Below are positions 24,065 through 32,395 of a DNA stretch of 64,000 bases, in pieces. Each line of letters opens with the position of its first letter. The first letter of the stretch is position 1. Source of the DNA: Paenibacillus sp. FSL H7-0326 (GTDB lineage Bacteria > Bacillota > Bacilli > Paenibacillales > Paenibacillaceae). A model generated the notes under the pieces. It was not told the origin of the DNA and did no database searches. It was given only the letters and a program-made list of their open reading frames with translations. The stretch is taken from NCBI RefSeq assembly GCF_001955535.1, contig NZ_MPVN01000004.1, positions 434,001 through 498,000 on the forward strand. The letters run 5' to 3'. Position numbers and translations under genes: made by a program.

Positions 24065-25312
24065 ATGGATCAATTGCGCAAAGCAGACCCGGCAGTACTC
24101 AATGCGATGGGATTGGAATTAAAGCGTCAGCAAAACAATATCGAGCTGATCGCCTCTGAGAATATCGTCTCCGAAGCAGTTATCGAAGCGATGGGCTCCG
24201 TACTTACAAATAAATATGCTGAGGGCTACCCTGGCAAACGTTACTATGGCGGATGCGAACATGTTGACGTGGTTGAAGATATCGCTCGTGAGCGTGCCAA
24301 AGAATTGTTTGGTGCAGAGCATGTCAACGTTCAGCCGCACTCCGGTGCACAGGCGAATATGGCTGTATATCTTGCTGCGCTCAAACCGGGAGACACTGTG
24401 CTCGGGATGAACCTTGCACATGGTGGTCATTTAACACATGGCAGCCCGGTGAATGCATCGGGTCTTCTCTATAACTTTGTTGCTTATGGTGTTCAGGAAG
24501 ATACATTCCGCATCGATTACAATGAGGTTCGCAAAGCGGCGTTTAAGCATCGTCCTCGTCTGATCGTAGCAGGCGCAAGTGCATATCCGCGCACCATTGA
24601 TTTTGAAGCACTTGCGAGCATTGCTAATGATGTAGGCGCATTGTTCATGGTGGATATGGCCCATATTGCAGGTCTCGTGGCGGCAGGTCTGCATCCAAAT
24701 CCAGTGCCTCATGCTCATTTTGTAACGACAACAACGCATAAGACACTTCGCGGACCACGCGGTGGTATGATCCTTACGCGCAAGCCATGGGCTGCTGCGA
24801 TTGACAAGGCTGTATTCCCAGGAAGCCAGGGCGGACCTTTGATGCATGTTATTGCTGCCAAAGCGGTTGCTCTGGGTGAAGCTCTTCAGCCTTCTTTCAA
24901 AACCTATGCACAAAATGTAGTCAAAAATGCTCAAGTTCTTGCGGAAACTCTGATTGCCGAAGGTCTGAATATCGTTTCCGGCGGAACGGACAACCACTTG
25001 ATGCTGATTGATACCCGTAATATCAACATTACAGGTAAAGATGCCGAGCATGTGCTGGATTCGATCGGTATCACTGTCAACAAAAATGCGATCCCTTTTG
25101 ATCCTACAAGCCCGTTTGTTACGAGCGGTATTCGAATTGGTACGCCTGCAGCAACTTCCCGCGGTATGGACGAAGAAGCGATGGTTGAGATCGGTAAAAT
25201 TATCGCCAAGACGCTGAAGAACGCCCAAGACGCTACGGTGCTGGAAGAAGCCAAACGACAAGTAACTGCATTAACTGACAAATTCCCGCTTTATCCGGAG
25301 CTAAAGTACTAA
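24065..25312 (+). CDS. glyA: Serine hydroxymethyltransferase
   Basis: A 415-residue PLP enzyme converting serine and THF to glycine and 5,10-methylene-THF. Visible: ASENIVSEAV near 30, YAEGYPGKRYYGGCE (about 50-64), and the PLP lysine in TTTTHKTLRGPRGG near residue 226. GSQGGPLMHVIAAKA and SGIRIGTPAATSRG follow near the C-terminus. ATG 24065 is preceded by GGGAGGAATT. It is the second gene behind the ZTP riboswitch. Confidence 0.97.
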   Translation: MDQLRKADPAVLNAMGLELKRQQNNIELIASENIVSEAVIEAMGSVLTNKYAEGYPGKRYYGGCEHVDVVEDIARERAKELFGAEHVNVQPHSGAQANMAVYLAALKPGDTVLGMNLAHGGHLTHGSPVNASGLLYNFVAYGVQEDTFRIDYNEVRKAAFKHRPRLIVAGASAYPRTIDFEALASIANDVGALFMVDMAHIAGLVAAGLHPNPVPHAHFVTTTTHKTLRGPRGGMILTRKPWAAAIDKAVFPGSQGGPLMHVIAAKAVALGEALQPSFKTYAQNVVKNAQVLAETLIAEGLNIVSGGTDNHLMLIDTRNINITGKDAEHVLDSIGITVNKNAIPFDPTSPFVTSGIRIGTPAATSRGMDEEAMVEIGKIIAKTLKNAQDATVLEEAKRQVTALTDKFPLYPELKY

Positions 25313-25370
25313 AATGAAACAAATTTTCCTATACTAAGAATTAGCTGTTTCGGCTATTTTCTTGAACAAC

Positions 25371-25407
25371 AGACCGGACCGCTGTCGTAGTGGTCCGGTC
25401 TTTTTTA
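25371..25407 (+). terminator. Rho-independent terminator of glyA
   Basis: GACCGGACC pairs with GGTCCGGTC (9 bp, 11-nt loop), followed by TTTTTTAT. Confidence 0.92.
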
Positions 25408-25551
25408 TATTGTTCGAAGGATACAGCCAGATGAAGGTGCATTTTAAGGATAGGGAATGATATAATATACAGGATTTATCGACTTGCCTGTCTATCATTG
25501 CATAGATTGGGCTGTTGATGATGAATGAAGAACCTACCGGAGGGACAAGCA

Positions 25552-26181
25552 ATGGGAAAATTGGTGGTATGTGATCACCCGTTGATTCAACACAAATTGA
25601 CGATTATTCGTGACATGCGCACGAACACTAAGGATTTTCGTGAACTCGTAGATGAAGTGGCAACTTTAATGGCATACGAAATAACACGCGATATTCCGCT
25701 CGAAACGATAACTGTACAGACACCTGTAGCCGAGACAGAGGGCAAGGTCATCTCAGGACGTATGCTGGGACTTATTCCGATTCTGCGCGCTGGGCTTGGT
25801 ATGCTGGATGGCGTCGTGAAATTGATTCCTGCGGCCAAAGTAGGCCATGTTGGACTGTTCCGCGACCCTGAGACTTTGCAGCCTGTGGAGTACTATACGA
25901 AGCTGCCTACGGATGTAACGGAGCGCGAGCTCATCGTAATCGATCCGATGCTGGCGACTGGCGGCTCTGCGATTGCGGCGATTGATGTGCTGAAGAAGCG
26001 CGGCTGCACTCAGATTAAGATGATGAACCTGGTGGCTGCACCAGAAGGTGTCAAAGCGGTTCAGGGTGCGCATCCAGATGTGGACATTTATGTGGCTGCA
26101 CTTGATGAAGGTCTGGATGACCACGGTTATATTATTCCTGGTCTTGGTGATGCAGGAGACCGCTTGTACGGTACGAAATAA
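25552..26181 (+). CDS. upp: Uracil phosphoribosyltransferase
   Basis: A 209-residue salvage enzyme making UMP from uracil and PRPP. Motifs: N-terminal VCDHPLIQHKLTIIRD, LRAGLGMLDG (about 79-88), the PRPP loop DPMLATGGSAIAAID (about 131-145), and C-terminal GDAGDRLYGTK. ATG 25552 follows GGAGG at standard spacing. It lies between glyA and mnaA, 34 bp from the latter, so the two may be co-transcribed. Confidence 0.97.
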   Translation: MGKLVVCDHPLIQHKLTIIRDMRTNTKDFRELVDEVATLMAYEITRDIPLETITVQTPVAETEGKVISGRMLGLIPILRAGLGMLDGVVKLIPAAKVGHVGLFRDPETLQPVEYYTKLPTDVTERELIVIDPMLATGGSAIAAIDVLKKRGCTQIKMMNLVAAPEGVKAVQGAHPDVDIYVAALDEGLDDHGYIIPGLGDAGDRLYGTK

Positions 26182-26215
26182 CAAATCAATCTGATACAAA
26201 GGGGCTCGAACGCGA

Positions 26216-27370
26216 ATGTCGAAGATTAAAGTAATGACGGTTTTCGGAGTCCGCCCGGAAGCGATCAAGATGGCGCCGCTTATTTTGGAGCTGGAACGTC
26301 ATCCGGATGAAATCGAATCAATTGTATGTGTCACAGCCCAGCATCGTCAGATGCTGGATCAAGTGCTGGAAGTATTCAACATTACACCGGATTATGATCT
26401 GGATGTCATGAAGGATCGTCAGACACTGAACGAAATTACGGTAAGAGTCCTTCAAGGACTTGAACCGGTACTGCAGGAAGCCAAACCGGACATTGTGCTG
26501 GTTCATGGAGATACCTTGACCACATTCCTTGCCAGCTATGCGGCATTTTTGCAGCAGATCAAGGTTGGACATGTGGAAGCAGGGCTTCGTACGTGGAACA
26601 AGCTGTCACCATTCCCTGAGGAGATGAACAGACAGCTGACAGGTGTGCTTGCTGACTTGCATTTTGCACCGACAGATATGTCTGCGAACAATCTCCTGCG
26701 AGAAAATAAGCCGGAGTCAAGTGTATACGTCACAGGCAATACGGTCACGGATGTGTTTCAATATACGGTACGGGATGATTACACGCATCCGGTGCTTGAA
26801 TTTGCAGAAGGGAAGCGTCTGATTCTAATGACGGCTCACCGCCGTGAATCCCAAGGCGAGCCTCATCGTAACATATTCAGAGCCGTCAAGCGCATTGCAG
26901 ATGAGTTTGAGGATGTAGCCATCGTTTACCCTGTGCATCTGAGTCCTGCAGTGAAAGAGCCGGCATACGAAATTCTGGGAGGACACCCGCGTATCAAGCT
27001 CATTGATCCGCTGGACGTTGTGGATTTCCACAATATTTATCCGCATACGCATCTGATTCTAACGGATTCAGGCGGTATGCAGGAGGAAGCGCCGTCCTAT
27101 GGAGTACCTGTTCTTGTGCTTCGTGATACAACGGAGAGACCTGAGGGGGTTGAAGCGGGAACACTGGAGCTTGTCGGTACGAACGAGGAGCAAGTATATT
27201 CCAGAACGAAGGCATTATTGACCGACTCGGAGCTGTACGCATCAATGAGCGAAGCAGCGAATCCATTCGGTGACGGACGTGCTTCTGAACGGATTGTCAG
27301 TGCGATTTTGCACCATTTTGGCAAAAAAGAAGAGCGCCCTGAGCAATTTCACAGAAAGTTCGAAAAATAA
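26216..27370 (+). CDS. mnaA: UDP-N-acetylglucosamine 2-epimerase (non-hydrolysing)
   Basis: A 384-residue cytosolic enzyme that interconverts UDP-GlcNAc and UDP-ManNAc. Motifs: FGVRPEAIKMAPLI at the N-terminus, VHGDTLTTFLA, HVEAGLRTWNKLSPFPEEMN (about 119-138), TAHRRESQGEPHRNI (about 204-218) and TDSGGMQEEAPSYGVPVLV. UDP-ManNAc feeds the TagA-type transferase found about 24 kb downstream, and so the polymer that CsaB pyruvylates. Placement before the atp operon is common in Bacillales. Confidence 0.94.
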   Translation: MSKIKVMTVFGVRPEAIKMAPLILELERHPDEIESIVCVTAQHRQMLDQVLEVFNITPDYDLDVMKDRQTLNEITVRVLQGLEPVLQEAKPDIVLVHGDTLTTFLASYAAFLQQIKVGHVEAGLRTWNKLSPFPEEMNRQLTGVLADLHFAPTDMSANNLLRENKPESSVYVTGNTVTDVFQYTVRDDYTHPVLEFAEGKRLILMTAHRRESQGEPHRNIFRAVKRIADEFEDVAIVYPVHLSPAVKEPAYEILGGHPRIKLIDPLDVVDFHNIYPHTHLILTDSGGMQEEAPSYGVPVLVLRDTTERPEGVEAGTLELVGTNEEQVYSRTKALLTDSELYASMSEAANPFGDGRASERIVSAILHHFGKKEERPEQFHRKFEK

Positions 27371-27507
27371 TTATTTTTATTATGTGATGAAGTGAACAGT
27401 ACAGCATACAGTCAAACTGTACGGTTTACGTGGCTTTGAGAGATATTGTGAGATTTTTTCACTGTTTTTCAAGGCCTTTTTCATAGCTGGAGCAAGGAAT
27501 CGACCGA

Positions 27508-27537
27508 TTGACAAACAGTTTACCCATTCAGTAAGAT
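27508..27537 (+). promoter_or_regulatory. Sigma-A-type promoter of the atp operon
   Basis: TTGACA (27508-27513), 18 bp, TAAGAT (27532-27537), about 120 bp upstream of atpZ. A GTACAG/CTGTAC hairpin near 27395-27422 precedes it and may mark the end of mnaA. Confidence 0.5.
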
Positions 27538-27655
27538 AATTGGGATTGGACAGGCCAGATGCATAATTCATCGTTTTTACGGAGTATTCGTGAAGAACGA
27601 GATTTTGACTCATTTTCCATATACAGCGCTTTCTAAGGGATGGGTTGTGTCTACG

Positions 27656-27877
27656 ATGAACCAAGATAAACCGTGGTTAATTGCTCTTGCAATCGGTGGT
27701 TCCGGCATCCTGCTGGCTACGTACATAACCATTGGATTCTTTGCAGGCAGGTGGCTGATGAATCTCATAGACGGAGAGGCATATATAATCGCAATTGGTT
27801 GTATGGCCGGGCTCGTGCTGGGGGTTCTGAATATAGCTATGTTTATTAAGAAGTTTTTGGGGGCACAAAATGATTAG
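27656..27877 (+). CDS. atpZ: AtpZ/AtpI-family small membrane protein of the ATP synthase operon
   Basis: A 73-residue protein with two helices (about 10-32 and 42-65). It has the pattern GGSGILLATYITIGFFAGRWL, here split as GGSGILLATY and GFFAGRWL, typical of the AtpZ/putative F0F1-ATPase subunit family that precedes atpI. The ATG follows AAGGGATGGG. AtpZ with AtpI is proposed to help assembly or Mg2+ uptake. It overlaps atpI by 8 bp. Confidence 0.75.
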   Translation: MNQDKPWLIALAIGGSGILLATYITIGFFAGRWLMNLIDGEAYIIAIGCMAGLVLGVLNIAMFIKKFLGAQND

Positions 27878-28247
27878 TTTGTCTTCCATCGTGAATGCTG
27901 TGACAAGATTGGCATTTGTACTCTTGTCAGTATCGCTGTTCGCTTGGGTGCTTATGCCCGAACATCGTCCGGTGTTTCTTGGACTTACCATTGGATTAGC
28001 TGCAGGATTATTCAATTTTCGATATTTATCGGTGAAAATCAACCAGGTGTCGGAAAGCGCCGCAACGCCCGGAGGCAAAAGAGTCAACTTCGGTTTTTTG
28101 TCACGAATGTGCATTACTCTTTTGGCGATCATGTTTGCAGTGCGGTTTGAGCAGGTATCCATGAGCTTCACTATAATTGGGCTTTTCTTAGTTCAGGTTC
28201 TGGCTATTCCGGTCAGTATTATCTTGAACGCCAGAGCCGGCAAATGA
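27870..28247 (+). CDS. atpI: ATP synthase protein I
   Basis: A 125-residue protein with four hydrophobic helices. It has NAVTRLAFVLLSVSLFAWV at the N-terminus and the conserved GLAAGLFNFRYLSVK (about 43-57). AtpI acts as an assembly factor for the c-ring rather than a permanent subunit. It starts inside the end of atpZ, behind GGGGG. Confidence 0.85.
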   Translation: MISLSSIVNAVTRLAFVLLSVSLFAWVLMPEHRPVFLGLTIGLAAGLFNFRYLSVKINQVSESAATPGGKRVNFGFLSRMCITLLAIMFAVRFEQVSMSFTIIGLFLVQVLAIPVSIILNARAGK

Positions 28248-28279
28248 AAATACTTTTGGAAAGGGGTGAATAAATCACT

Positions 28280-29041
28280 ATGCATGACTCACCGATAATT
28301 AAGCTCGGAGGATTGAACATTGACCTTTCCGCTGTAATTATGCTCACAGTGACGGTGCTCATTGTGTTCATACTCGCCCGACTGGCAACTCGCAATCTAT
28401 CAGTTGAGAATCCTGGAAAGGTTCAGAACTTCATGGAGTGGGTTGTCGAGTTTGTTCAGAATCTTATTGCAAGCGCCATGCCGCTCAGCAAAGGGAAGGC
28501 TTATATCAATCTTGGCCTGACTTTGATTCTGTTCATCTTCGTCGCTAACTTGCTGGGGTTGCCATTCTCTGTTATCTCTGAGCATCATCATGAATCCAAT
28601 GTGGGTCCATTCGTCATTGAGGCGACCAGGGGGTTGACGGAAGATCATCATGCGCACATCCTATGGTGGAAATCACCTACGGCTGACATTTCTGTGACTG
28701 CAGGTCTTGCGATCGTCATCTTTATTCTAATGAATTATTTAGGTTTGAAACACAACCGCAAGCATTACCTGAAGCACTACATCGAGCCGTTCCCGGTTTT
28801 CCTTCCGCTTAACATTATTGAGAACCTGGCGAAGCCGATCGCGCTTGCAATTCGTTTGTTTGCAAACATCTTTGCAGGGGAGATCCTGATCTCCACCATT
28901 TTGAGAATCGGATGGTACGGGATTCCGGCCATGATGGCGTGGCAAGGCTTCAGTATATTCGTAGGTGCACTTCAGGCCTTTATCTTTACCATTCTGTCAA
29001 TGGTATACATTGCACAGACAACGATTCATGAGGAACACTAG
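28280..29041 (+). CDS. atpB: ATP synthase Fo subunit a
   Basis: A 253-residue membrane subunit forming the proton half-channels. The essential arginine lies in ALAIRLFANIFAGE (near 193), with FILMNYLGLKHN before it and FIFTILSMVYIAQTTIHEEH-type C-terminus after it (FIFTILSMVYI). A His-rich loop (EHHHESN, near 100; EDHHAH near 120) is extracytoplasmic. It is preceded by AAAGGGGTG. Confidence 0.97.
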   Translation: MHDSPIIKLGGLNIDLSAVIMLTVTVLIVFILARLATRNLSVENPGKVQNFMEWVVEFVQNLIASAMPLSKGKAYINLGLTLILFIFVANLLGLPFSVISEHHHESNVGPFVIEATRGLTEDHHAHILWWKSPTADISVTAGLAIVIFILMNYLGLKHNRKHYLKHYIEPFPVFLPLNIIENLAKPIALAIRLFANIFAGEILISTILRIGWYGIPAMMAWQGFSIFVGALQAFIFTILSMVYIAQTTIHEEH

Positions 29042-29142
29042 CAAGGTGGTAACTTCTTATGCGAGTTTACTCGCTAGAAGATTATTATATTAAACAGTTT
29101 TTATCAAAAAAATGTATATATATTTCGAGGAGGAAATTTAAA

Positions 29143-29355
29143 ATGGAATTTTTAGCAGCAGCTGTTGCAGTAGGTTTGGGTGCACTTGGTGCAGGTCTTG
29201 GTAACGGTATGATTGTCAGCAGAACGGTAGAATCTATCGCTCGTCAGCCAGAAGCTCGCGGTCAATTGCAAACGACAATGTTTATCGGTGTTGGTATCGT
29301 AGAGGTTATTCCTTTGGCAGCTACAGTTATCGCGTTCTTGATCATGTTTTCTTAA
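29143..29355 (+). CDS. atpE: ATP synthase Fo subunit c
   Basis: A 70-residue hairpin proteolipid. Helix 1 has the GLGALGAGLGNG glycine repeat, the polar loop is ARQPEARGQ, and helix 2 has the ion-binding Glu54 in GIVEVIP. The sequence around Glu54 lacks the Na+-coordinating pattern, so H+ is the likely ion. ATG 29143 follows AGGAGG at 9-base spacing, so upstream in-frame codons are not used. Confidence 0.97.
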   Translation: MEFLAAAVAVGLGALGAGLGNGMIVSRTVESIARQPEARGQLQTTMFIGVGIVEVIPLAATVIAFLIMFS

Positions 29356-29446
29356 TATCACATTTAGACGGTTTGGCGGGGAGGGCGATGCCATCCGCGC
29401 CTTCGTTTTGTTACGATAATGGATTGAACGGAAAGGAGTGACGTGA

Positions 29447-29935
29447 GTGCACATCTTATGGGAAAATATTGCAATTACGATCGTTGCATTTCTAATTCTT
29501 TACTTCCTGCTATCTAAATTTGCTTTCAATAAGCTGTTTGGGATTATGGAGCAGCGTCGTGAATTGGTAGCGAAGCAAATGGAAGATGCAAAGCAAACCC
29601 GTGAGCAAGCGATTCAATATGTTGAAGAGCAAAAGGCGGCTTTGCAAGAAGCACGTCAAGAAGCACAGGGAATCATTGAGCAATCTCGCAAGACAAGCGC
29701 AAGTCAGGCTGAGGCGCTGCTGATTGAAGCGAAGCAGCAGACTGAACGCATGAAAGATGAAGCTGTACGTGAAATTGAAAGTGAGAAAAACAAAGCAGTT
29801 GCTTCCTTGCGGAACGAGCTTGGTACAGTTTCTGTACAAATCGCATCCAAGATTCTTGATAAGGAAGTTAAGCAGGATAAAGCTCAAGAAGAACTGGTTG
29901 AGAAGTATCTGAATGAAGTAGGAGGCAGACCATGA
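29447..29935 (+). CDS. atpF: ATP synthase Fo subunit b
   Basis: A 162-residue stator subunit with one N-terminal helix (residues 4-24) and then a long charged coiled coil (ELVAKQMEDAKQTREQA onward). The GTG start at 29447 follows AAGGAGTGAC. It ends overlapping the atpH start (ATGA). Length and order are normal. Confidence 0.96.
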   Translation: MHILWENIAITIVAFLILYFLLSKFAFNKLFGIMEQRRELVAKQMEDAKQTREQAIQYVEEQKAALQEARQEAQGIIEQSRKTSASQAEALLIEAKQQTERMKDEAVREIESEKNKAVASLRNELGTVSVQIASKILDKEVKQDKAQEELVEKYLNEVGGRP

Positions 29936-30474
29936 GTCAGGATACGGTAGTTGCTAAACGATATGCCAAAGCATTGTATGATGTGGCGATCGAGAAACAG
30001 TCCGTCCTGGAAGTGGAAGCCGAACTTCGCGCGGTTGCAAGCTCCATTACGGGAGATCGCGACGTTTTGAAATTTATATCTTCTCCGAATGTGAGTATTT
30101 CAACGAAGCTGAGTGTTCTGGACGCCCTGAAAGAGAAAGTATCAGAGCCGGTTCTCAACACAATCAAGCTGCTCATTGAGCGGGGACGGATTGAGGTGCT
30201 GGATGCTGTTGTAGACAGCTATCTTGATCTTGAAGCCTCATCTCTGGGTATGGTGAACGCTCGTGTGTACTCTGCTTATGAGCTGAGTGAAGAAGAAAAG
30301 CAAGCGGTGTCGAAAGAGTTTGGAGATCGTATCAATAAACAGATCCGCATTGAAAATATTGTCGATAAGAGTTTGATCGGCGGACTGAAGGTCGTCATCG
30401 GCGATACGGTTTATGATGGAAGTCTCGCAGGTCAATTAAAACGGATAGAACAGTCTTTTAATAGACGAGTATAG
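29932..30474 (+). CDS. atpH: ATP synthase F1 subunit delta
   Basis: A 180-residue stator cap protein linking subunit b to the alpha3beta3 head. It has N-terminal AKRYAKALYDVAIEK, ERGRIEVLDAV in the middle, and C-terminal LIGGLKVVIGDTVYDGSLAGQL (LIGGLKVVIGD then YDGSLAGQL). Translationally coupled to atpF through a 4-bp overlap. Confidence 0.96.
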   Translation: MSQDTVVAKRYAKALYDVAIEKQSVLEVEAELRAVASSITGDRDVLKFISSPNVSISTKLSVLDALKEKVSEPVLNTIKLLIERGRIEVLDAVVDSYLDLEASSLGMVNARVYSAYELSEEEKQAVSKEFGDRINKQIRIENIVDKSLIGGLKVVIGDTVYDGSLAGQLKRIEQSFNRRV

Positions 30475-30493
30475 TTGTGAGGGGTGAGGACAC

Positions 30494-32008
30494 TTGAGTA
30501 TCAGACCTGAGGAAATCAGTACTTTAATTAAAAATCAGATCGAACAATACAAAACTGATATCGAAGTTAGCGAGGTTGGTTCTGTAATCGAAGTCGGGGA
30601 CGGTATCGCCCGCGTATATGGACTCGAGAACGTAATGTCCGGTGAGCTCGTTGAATTCTCAACTGGCGTATTGGGTCTTGCACTGAACGTAGAAGAAAGC
30701 AATGTAGGTATCGTTATCTTGGGACCTTACACGGATATCCGTGAAGGCGATCAAGTGAAGCGTACAGGTCAAATCATGCAGGTTCCTGTTGGTGAAGCCA
30801 TGATCGGCCGTGTTGTTAATGCACTTGGAGAGCCTGTCGACGGCAAAGGACCGATTGAAACGAATCAGTTCCGTCCAGTTGAGAATAAAGCTCCAGGCGT
30901 TATGGCACGTAAATCCGTTCACGAGCCAATGCAAACAGGGATTAAGGCGATTGATGCGATGGTTCCAATCGGCCGCGGTCAACGTGAGCTCATCATCGGT
31001 GACCGTCAAACAGGTAAAACGGCGATTGCAATTGATGCCATCCTGAACCAAAAAGGCAATGGAATGAAATGTATCTATGTAGCGATCGGACAGAAGCAGT
31101 CCACCGTTGCACAGGTTGTTGAAACACTGCGCCGCAACGGTGCAATGGAGTACACAACTGTCGTAACTGCATCTGCATCTGAGCCTTCACCGCTCTTGTA
31201 CATCGCTCCATATGCAGGCTGTGCGATTGGTGAGTACTTCATGTACAAAGGTGAGCACGTTCTCGTAGTGTATGATGATTTGACTAAACAAGCATCTGCA
31301 TACCGTGAGCTGTCCTTGCTGCTTCGTCGTCCTCCGGGCCGTGAAGCATATCCGGGTGACGTCTTCTATCTGCACTCCCGTTTGCTGGAGCGTGCAGCGA
31401 AGCTGAACGACGAGCTTGGCGGTGGTTCATTAACCGCTCTTCCATTCATTGAAACACAAGCTTCTGACGTATCTGCTTATATTCCTACAAACGTAATCTC
31501 GATTACAGACGGTCAGATCTTCCTGGAGGCAGACTTGTTTAACGCGGGTCAACGTCCAGCGATCAACGTAGGTATCTCGGTATCCCGTGTCGGTGGTTCC
31601 GCTCAGATCAAAGCCATGAAGAAGGTAGCAGGATCCCTGCGTCTAGACCTGGCTCAATATCGTGAGCTTCAAGCGTTCTCCCAGTTCGGTTCTGACCTTG
31701 ATAAATCCACACAGGCTCGTTTGAACCGTGGTGCGCGTATGATGGAAATTTTGAAACAGGATGTACACAAGCCGCTCGCAGTTGAGCTGCAAGTCATCAG
31801 CTTGTACGCAGCGACGAAAGGCTACCTGGATGAAATTCCAGTTGGCGATGTAACTCGCTTCGAGAAGGAATTCCACAGCTTCATGGTGAGCAACAAGCCA
31901 GAAGTCCTGGAATCGATTCGTACAACTAAAGAAATTACAGCTGACAACGAAGCTGCATTGAAGGATTCAATCGAGACCTTCAGAAAGAGCTTTTCTACAT
32001 CTGCTTAA
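30494..32008 (+). CDS. atpA: ATP synthase F1 subunit alpha
   Basis: A 504-residue non-catalytic nucleotide-binding subunit. The P-loop is GDRQTGKTAIA (about 169-179) and the signature is PAINVGISVSRVGG (near 363-376). The start is TTG at 30494, behind GAGGGGTGAGGA. Its stop is followed by an unusually long 387-bp gap to atpG. Confidence 0.97.
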   Translation: MSIRPEEISTLIKNQIEQYKTDIEVSEVGSVIEVGDGIARVYGLENVMSGELVEFSTGVLGLALNVEESNVGIVILGPYTDIREGDQVKRTGQIMQVPVGEAMIGRVVNALGEPVDGKGPIETNQFRPVENKAPGVMARKSVHEPMQTGIKAIDAMVPIGRGQRELIIGDRQTGKTAIAIDAILNQKGNGMKCIYVAIGQKQSTVAQVVETLRRNGAMEYTTVVTASASEPSPLLYIAPYAGCAIGEYFMYKGEHVLVVYDDLTKQASAYRELSLLLRRPPGREAYPGDVFYLHSRLLERAAKLNDELGGGSLTALPFIETQASDVSAYIPTNVISITDGQIFLEADLFNAGQRPAINVGISVSRVGGSAQIKAMKKVAGSLRLDLAQYRELQAFSQFGSDLDKSTQARLNRGARMMEILKQDVHKPLAVELQVISLYAATKGYLDEIPVGDVTRFEKEFHSFMVSNKPEVLESIRTTKEITADNEAALKDSIETFRKSFSTSA

Positions 32009-32059
32009 GTAGATTAGTGCTTCCAGCGAGTTGAATGAGCTTATAAGCTTTGTGCAAAT

Positions 32060-32089
32060 AGGCTGCGCGACTAACGTACGCCGCAGCCT
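32060..32089 (+). other. Hairpin downstream of atpA
   Basis: AGGCTGCG pairs with CGCAGCCT (8 bp, 14-nt loop), with outer TGCAA/TTGCA allowing extension. No T-run follows, so it looks more like an mRNA-stabilising or processing structure than a full terminator. Confidence 0.6.
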
Positions 32090-32142
32090 CTCTTGCATAA
32101 TGGTATATATATTTGAATGTGAACCGATTGGAATTGACTCAG

Positions 32143-32384
32143 TCATTGACTACGTTAAAACCAAGTTTACGCTTACGAAGTAAGTTTTTGACTTCGTCAA
32201 AAACTCTAAGGTTTACGCTTACGAAGTTAGTTTTGACTCCGTCAAAACTAAGTTAATGCTTACGATGCTAGTTTTGACTACGTCAAAACTTTAAGGTTTA
32301 TGCTTACGATACTAGTTTTGACTACGTCAAAACTTTAAGGTTTATGCTTACGATACTAGTTTTGACTACGTCAAAACTTTAAGG
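32143..32384 (+). repeat. Tandem hairpin repeats between atpA and atpG
   Basis: Five adjacent units plus a degenerate leading copy. Unit starts: 32181 (46 bp), 32227 (41 bp), 32268 (44 bp), 32312 (44 bp) and 32356 (truncated). Units 3 and 4 are identical. Each contains a near-perfect inverted repeat with a 3-nt loop: AGTTTTTGAC-TTC-GTCAAAAACT, then TTAGTTTTGAC/GTCAAAACTAA, then AGTTTTGAC-TAC-GTCAAAACT, followed by AAGGTTTAYGCTTACGA. Arm changes are compensated on the other side. The AAGG of the last copy becomes the atpG ribosome binding site. No gene fits here. Confidence 0.93.
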
Positions 32385-32395
32385 TGGTGAAAAAA

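Noticed and set aside
24431..25261. A 276-codon minus-strand frame opposite glyA
   Set aside because: Cys/Arg/His-rich nonsense-like composition, no ribosome site, fully overlapped by glyA.
27656..28247. atpZ and atpI read as one frameshifted gene
   Set aside because: Each has its own ribosome site and complete helices, and the 8-bp overlap is typical of coupled genes.
32143..32384. Repeats considered as a CRISPR array
   Set aside because: Units are directly adjacent with no unique spacers of constant length, and no cas genes are near.
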